Source: Thereva unica
Lineage: Eukaryota > Arthropoda > Insecta > Diptera > Therevidae
Reading direction: 5' to 3'
DNA: 64,000 bases
NCBI GenBank assembly: GCA_949987705.1
Contig: OX465281.1
Span: forward strand, 138,804,876-138,868,875
Each line of letters starts with the position of its first letter. Within the stretch, counting starts at the first letter, position 1. Both the position numbers and the translations under genes were made by a program. The notes beneath the pieces are model-generated. The model saw only the letters and a list, made by a program, of their open reading frames with translations, was not told where the DNA came from and did no database searches. Shown here piece after piece: positions 61,638 through 64,000 of this stretch.

Positions 61638-63279
61638 CAGTGGCGGTTCGTAAGATTCAGGATAAGGGAAGCAATGCCCAAAGCGAACGATAAAAGTAAA
61701 ATTATCGAAGGCTTTATTAACTAAAAAACTGAAAAATAATATAGTGGAGTCAGATAAACAAACATATGGATTTGTTTTCAATCTAAAAAAAATGTGTGGA
61801 ACTACGGATACTATACGAAATAGACATTTTCTACCTCTATCAACCGCCGCTATGGAAGTTATCGGCCATTTTGTGAAAATTTCATCATTTTGGTCGTTCT
61901 TTCTAAATATAGATGCATCGGGATGTGTAGGTCCGCAAAATGCAAAAAAATAGAGGCTGTTCGTTATGATTTTAGTTATCAGCGGTTACAATATTAAATT
62001 TTTATCTAACGTCAAAAAAAAAAAATTAAAAAACTGCTAAATTCTGGCGGATTTTTTCATTCAACTTATACAATAACTGGTTACAAGTTCAGGTCAAAAT
62101 ATCTTATTGAAGTCCCAAAAATTGACTTCAAATATGAAATTTAATTGCCCTTTAATTTTTGTGCATCGCATGAGGTTTTTCCTCTTTTTAATATGCAGTT
62201 TCTTTTAGGATGGTGGACAAGAAAAAATGTTTATACTTAAAAAAAGTGAAAAAATTAAATTCCAAGTAATGAATTTTTGCATTTTGTCGAAATAGTTTCA
62301 CTGCTAGCGGGCGTTTTGCGCCTTTTTTCAAATCCTGAAAATTAAAGCGTCCAAACAAAAGCTGTTAAACTATAATAATCCAAAATCTAAAAAAGATAGT
62401 AATAATAAAACCCTATTGTAACCTTCGTCTACCATCATTACATTCTTCTTGCAAAAAAAACACCTCAGGCAACCCGTACTCAAAAATGCATTTCATTAAA
62501 ATATTCTCTATCCTTTAAATCAACATTAAAGAGAATCATAAAAATATCATGGAAGCTACAAAGTTAACAGCTTATATTCAATAAACACCGCCTGCCACCC
62601 CACTAGAATAAATATAGATCTCTTTTTTCTTGACTCAATCTACAAACGAAAATTCAAGAGTCAAAAACAAAATTACGAAGCAAAATTATAAGAGCACAAA
62701 TATTGCTCGAAGCCAGAACAGATTACCAGAAAAAGAAACCAAGAAAACAAAGAGAATACGGTGGCTACAGAAAATTTCTCTATCTTCAACTTCTCAATTT
62801 TCGCTGTTCGGTTCCGAAGAAGCTGCGTTTAGCTCAGCTTCTGAGGGTACTGTATTAACGCAAACCTTTGCGTGAGTGTGGGTCCAATTAGATTGAATGT
62901 GTTAGAGTTTTTACGTTGATTTTCTGTGGCAAAGAAGCTGACGATATTACAGCTTCCCCATGTTGTGTAACCCCTCGGCCACGATAAGAGCGGCGCCAGG
63001 AAAATTTAACGTCTCGAATTAGCGGAGAGAGGCACTTTAGTATTGTCATTCTGCCGCTCACCGCTCGCCGCTCATACCATGTTCGAGGCCTAACAGAGCA
63101 ATGGGAAGCTGTAATATCTCCAGCTTTAGTGTTTCCAGAGGAGGAAATATGTTAGGATTTTTGTTGCGATTAATCTTGATTTAAATTTATTATTATTTAT
63201 ATAAATTTATTTTTATGAAGTTGCCTATTTGGTCAAGGGAAGCAGTGCTTCCTTTGCTTCCAAAGAGGAACCGCCACTG
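61638..63279. mobile_element. hAT DNA transposon, non-autonomous, 1,642 bp
   Basis: Perfect 12-bp ends CAGTGGCGGTTC (61638-61649) and complement (63268-63279), with the 8-bp target duplication GCAATTAT on both sides (61630-61637, 63280-63287). End sequence and duplication length are those of the hAT superfamily. Inside, ORFs at 61744-61953 (YGFVFNLKKMCGTTDTIRNR) and 62630-62875 show no transposase motif that I can identify. The interior is mostly AT-rich, with a GC-richer patch at 62940-63110. Confidence 0.92.
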
Positions 63280-63287
63280 GCAATTAT

Positions 63288-63499
63288 CGAACTGCATAGA
63301 AACCTCTACAAAGTTGATCACTAAATTTGAAACTTTTTAAATTGGAAAATAAATATCGAGAAAAATTGTTGGGGAATTAAACTTCACTAAATCACCAAAT
63401 AAAGCGAGAGAAAAATATATATGCGTATGTATAATGTATCAATGTCCTGAATAAGGTACTTACCTAAATTCTAAAGTTGGCCTTGAACTTGGTATTATA
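63288..63499. other. No gene seen
   Basis: Short AT-rich stretch between the hAT element and the tandem array, without recognisable features. Confidence 0.5.
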
Positions 63500-63825
63500 G
63501 GGAGAGAAAACGGAACAAGGATTGATTTGTTGATGGTCGAGTCCCAACAACAAAGGAAAGGTTAGTAATTTGTTGATGGCCGAGTCCCAACAACAAGGAA
63601 AGTTAATAGTTTGTTTATGGTCGAGCCCCAAAAACAAACGGAATATTAGTAATTTTGTTGATGGTCGAGTCCCAACAACAAAAGGAAAGATTAGTAATTT
63701 GTTGAAGCTCGAGTCCCAACAACAAGGAAAGTTAAGAGTTTGTTCATGGTCGAGTCCCAAGAACAAAAGTAATGTTAGTAATTTTGTTGATGGTCGAGTG
63801 CCAACAACAAAAGGAATTTAGGGAA
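63500..63825 (+). repeat. Seven tandem 40-44-bp repeats in a three-unit higher order
   Basis: TTGTTGATGGTCGAGTCCCA, ACAACAAAGGAAAG-type units recur with GTCGAG (or CCGAG, CTCGAG) at 63536, 63580, 63620, 63664, 63708, 63749 and 63793. Spacings 44, 40, 44, 44, 41, 44 show a 128-bp three-unit period. Each unit pairs TTGTTGATGG with CCAACAACAA imperfectly. The ORFs here (63464-63766, 63570-63821) only read the repeats. 63826-64000 shows nothing further of note. Confidence 0.88.
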
Positions 63826-64000
63826 AGGAAAATTAAAAAAAGGGTTGGGTTCAACCAACTTACCTCGTCGACGATCTGGTCCCAAGAGAGCGATCGCTTC
63901 GTGCGCAACAATTTTTATCAATTTGCTTGAATTCAATTCAAGTGGCGATACAAAAAAAAAACCGTAACATGAAGTGATCTTGCTTCGATGATATAATAGT

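Noticed and set aside
63500..63825. CRISPR-like array
   Set aside because: Units are contiguous diverged tandem repeats without unique spacers, in a eukaryotic context.

Overview
The window looks like a repeat-rich insect chromosome, possibly dipteran; the species cannot be read from it. Reasons: AT-rich DNA, one spliced animal gene end (a TPD52-family tumour protein D52-like gene, last two coding exons at 2727-3064), short GT-AG introns, and a dense layering of arthropod-type transposable elements (TEs). No bacterial gene, operon, CRISPR array or rRNA is seen.

Layout. 1-3945: repeats (a block bracketed by inverted repeats and a long hairpin), then the TPD52 exons and 3' UTR. 3946-10239: a BEL/Pao LTR element (BEL-1, minus strand) with both LTRs and a 5-bp target duplication, invaded by a PIF/Harbinger element and by a second insert. 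10467-11533: two terminal-inverted-repeat (TIR) MITEs. 12211-18122: a second BEL element (BEL-2, minus strand), truncated and split by a fold-back insert, followed by a Tc1 element (18321-19266). 19407-31038: an 11.6-kb Ty3/gypsy-like element (gypsy-1, minus strand) with near-identical 2.88-kb LTRs, gag and protease but almost no reverse transcriptase, holding a tRNA-Lys-like sequence and a TA-flanked MITE. 31209-33869: hairpin and dispersed repeats. 33870-38414: a Ty1/copia element (minus strand) with LTRs, TSD and an initiator-tRNA-Met primer site. 38578-40615: a TIR-bounded unit carrying the 3' part of a non-LTR retrotransposon.

41121-60045 is a Russian doll. A gypsy element (gypsy-2, minus strand) has its integrase gene split by a complete plus-strand BEL element (BEL-3, 43085-51998), its left LTR hit by a Harbinger-type MITE and its right LTR hit by a 2.06-kb Transib-like element whose ends start with the RAG heptamer CACAGTG and which is flanked by CGTCG. 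The two LTRs act as empty sites for each other, so these insertions are defined almost to the base. Beyond are a 5' fragment of an RTE-like element (60773-61192), a hAT element with an 8-bp TSD (61638-63279) and a higher-order tandem repeat (63500-63825).

Working together: inside each LTR element the usual order primer site, gag, protease, RT, RNase H, integrase is recognisable (copia has integrase before RT). Almost every coding region carries stops, frameshifts or deletions, so most are relics. The youngest-looking insertion is gypsy-1, which can have moved only with proteins supplied in trans. All calls come from reading motifs and repeats by eye; no database search was run.
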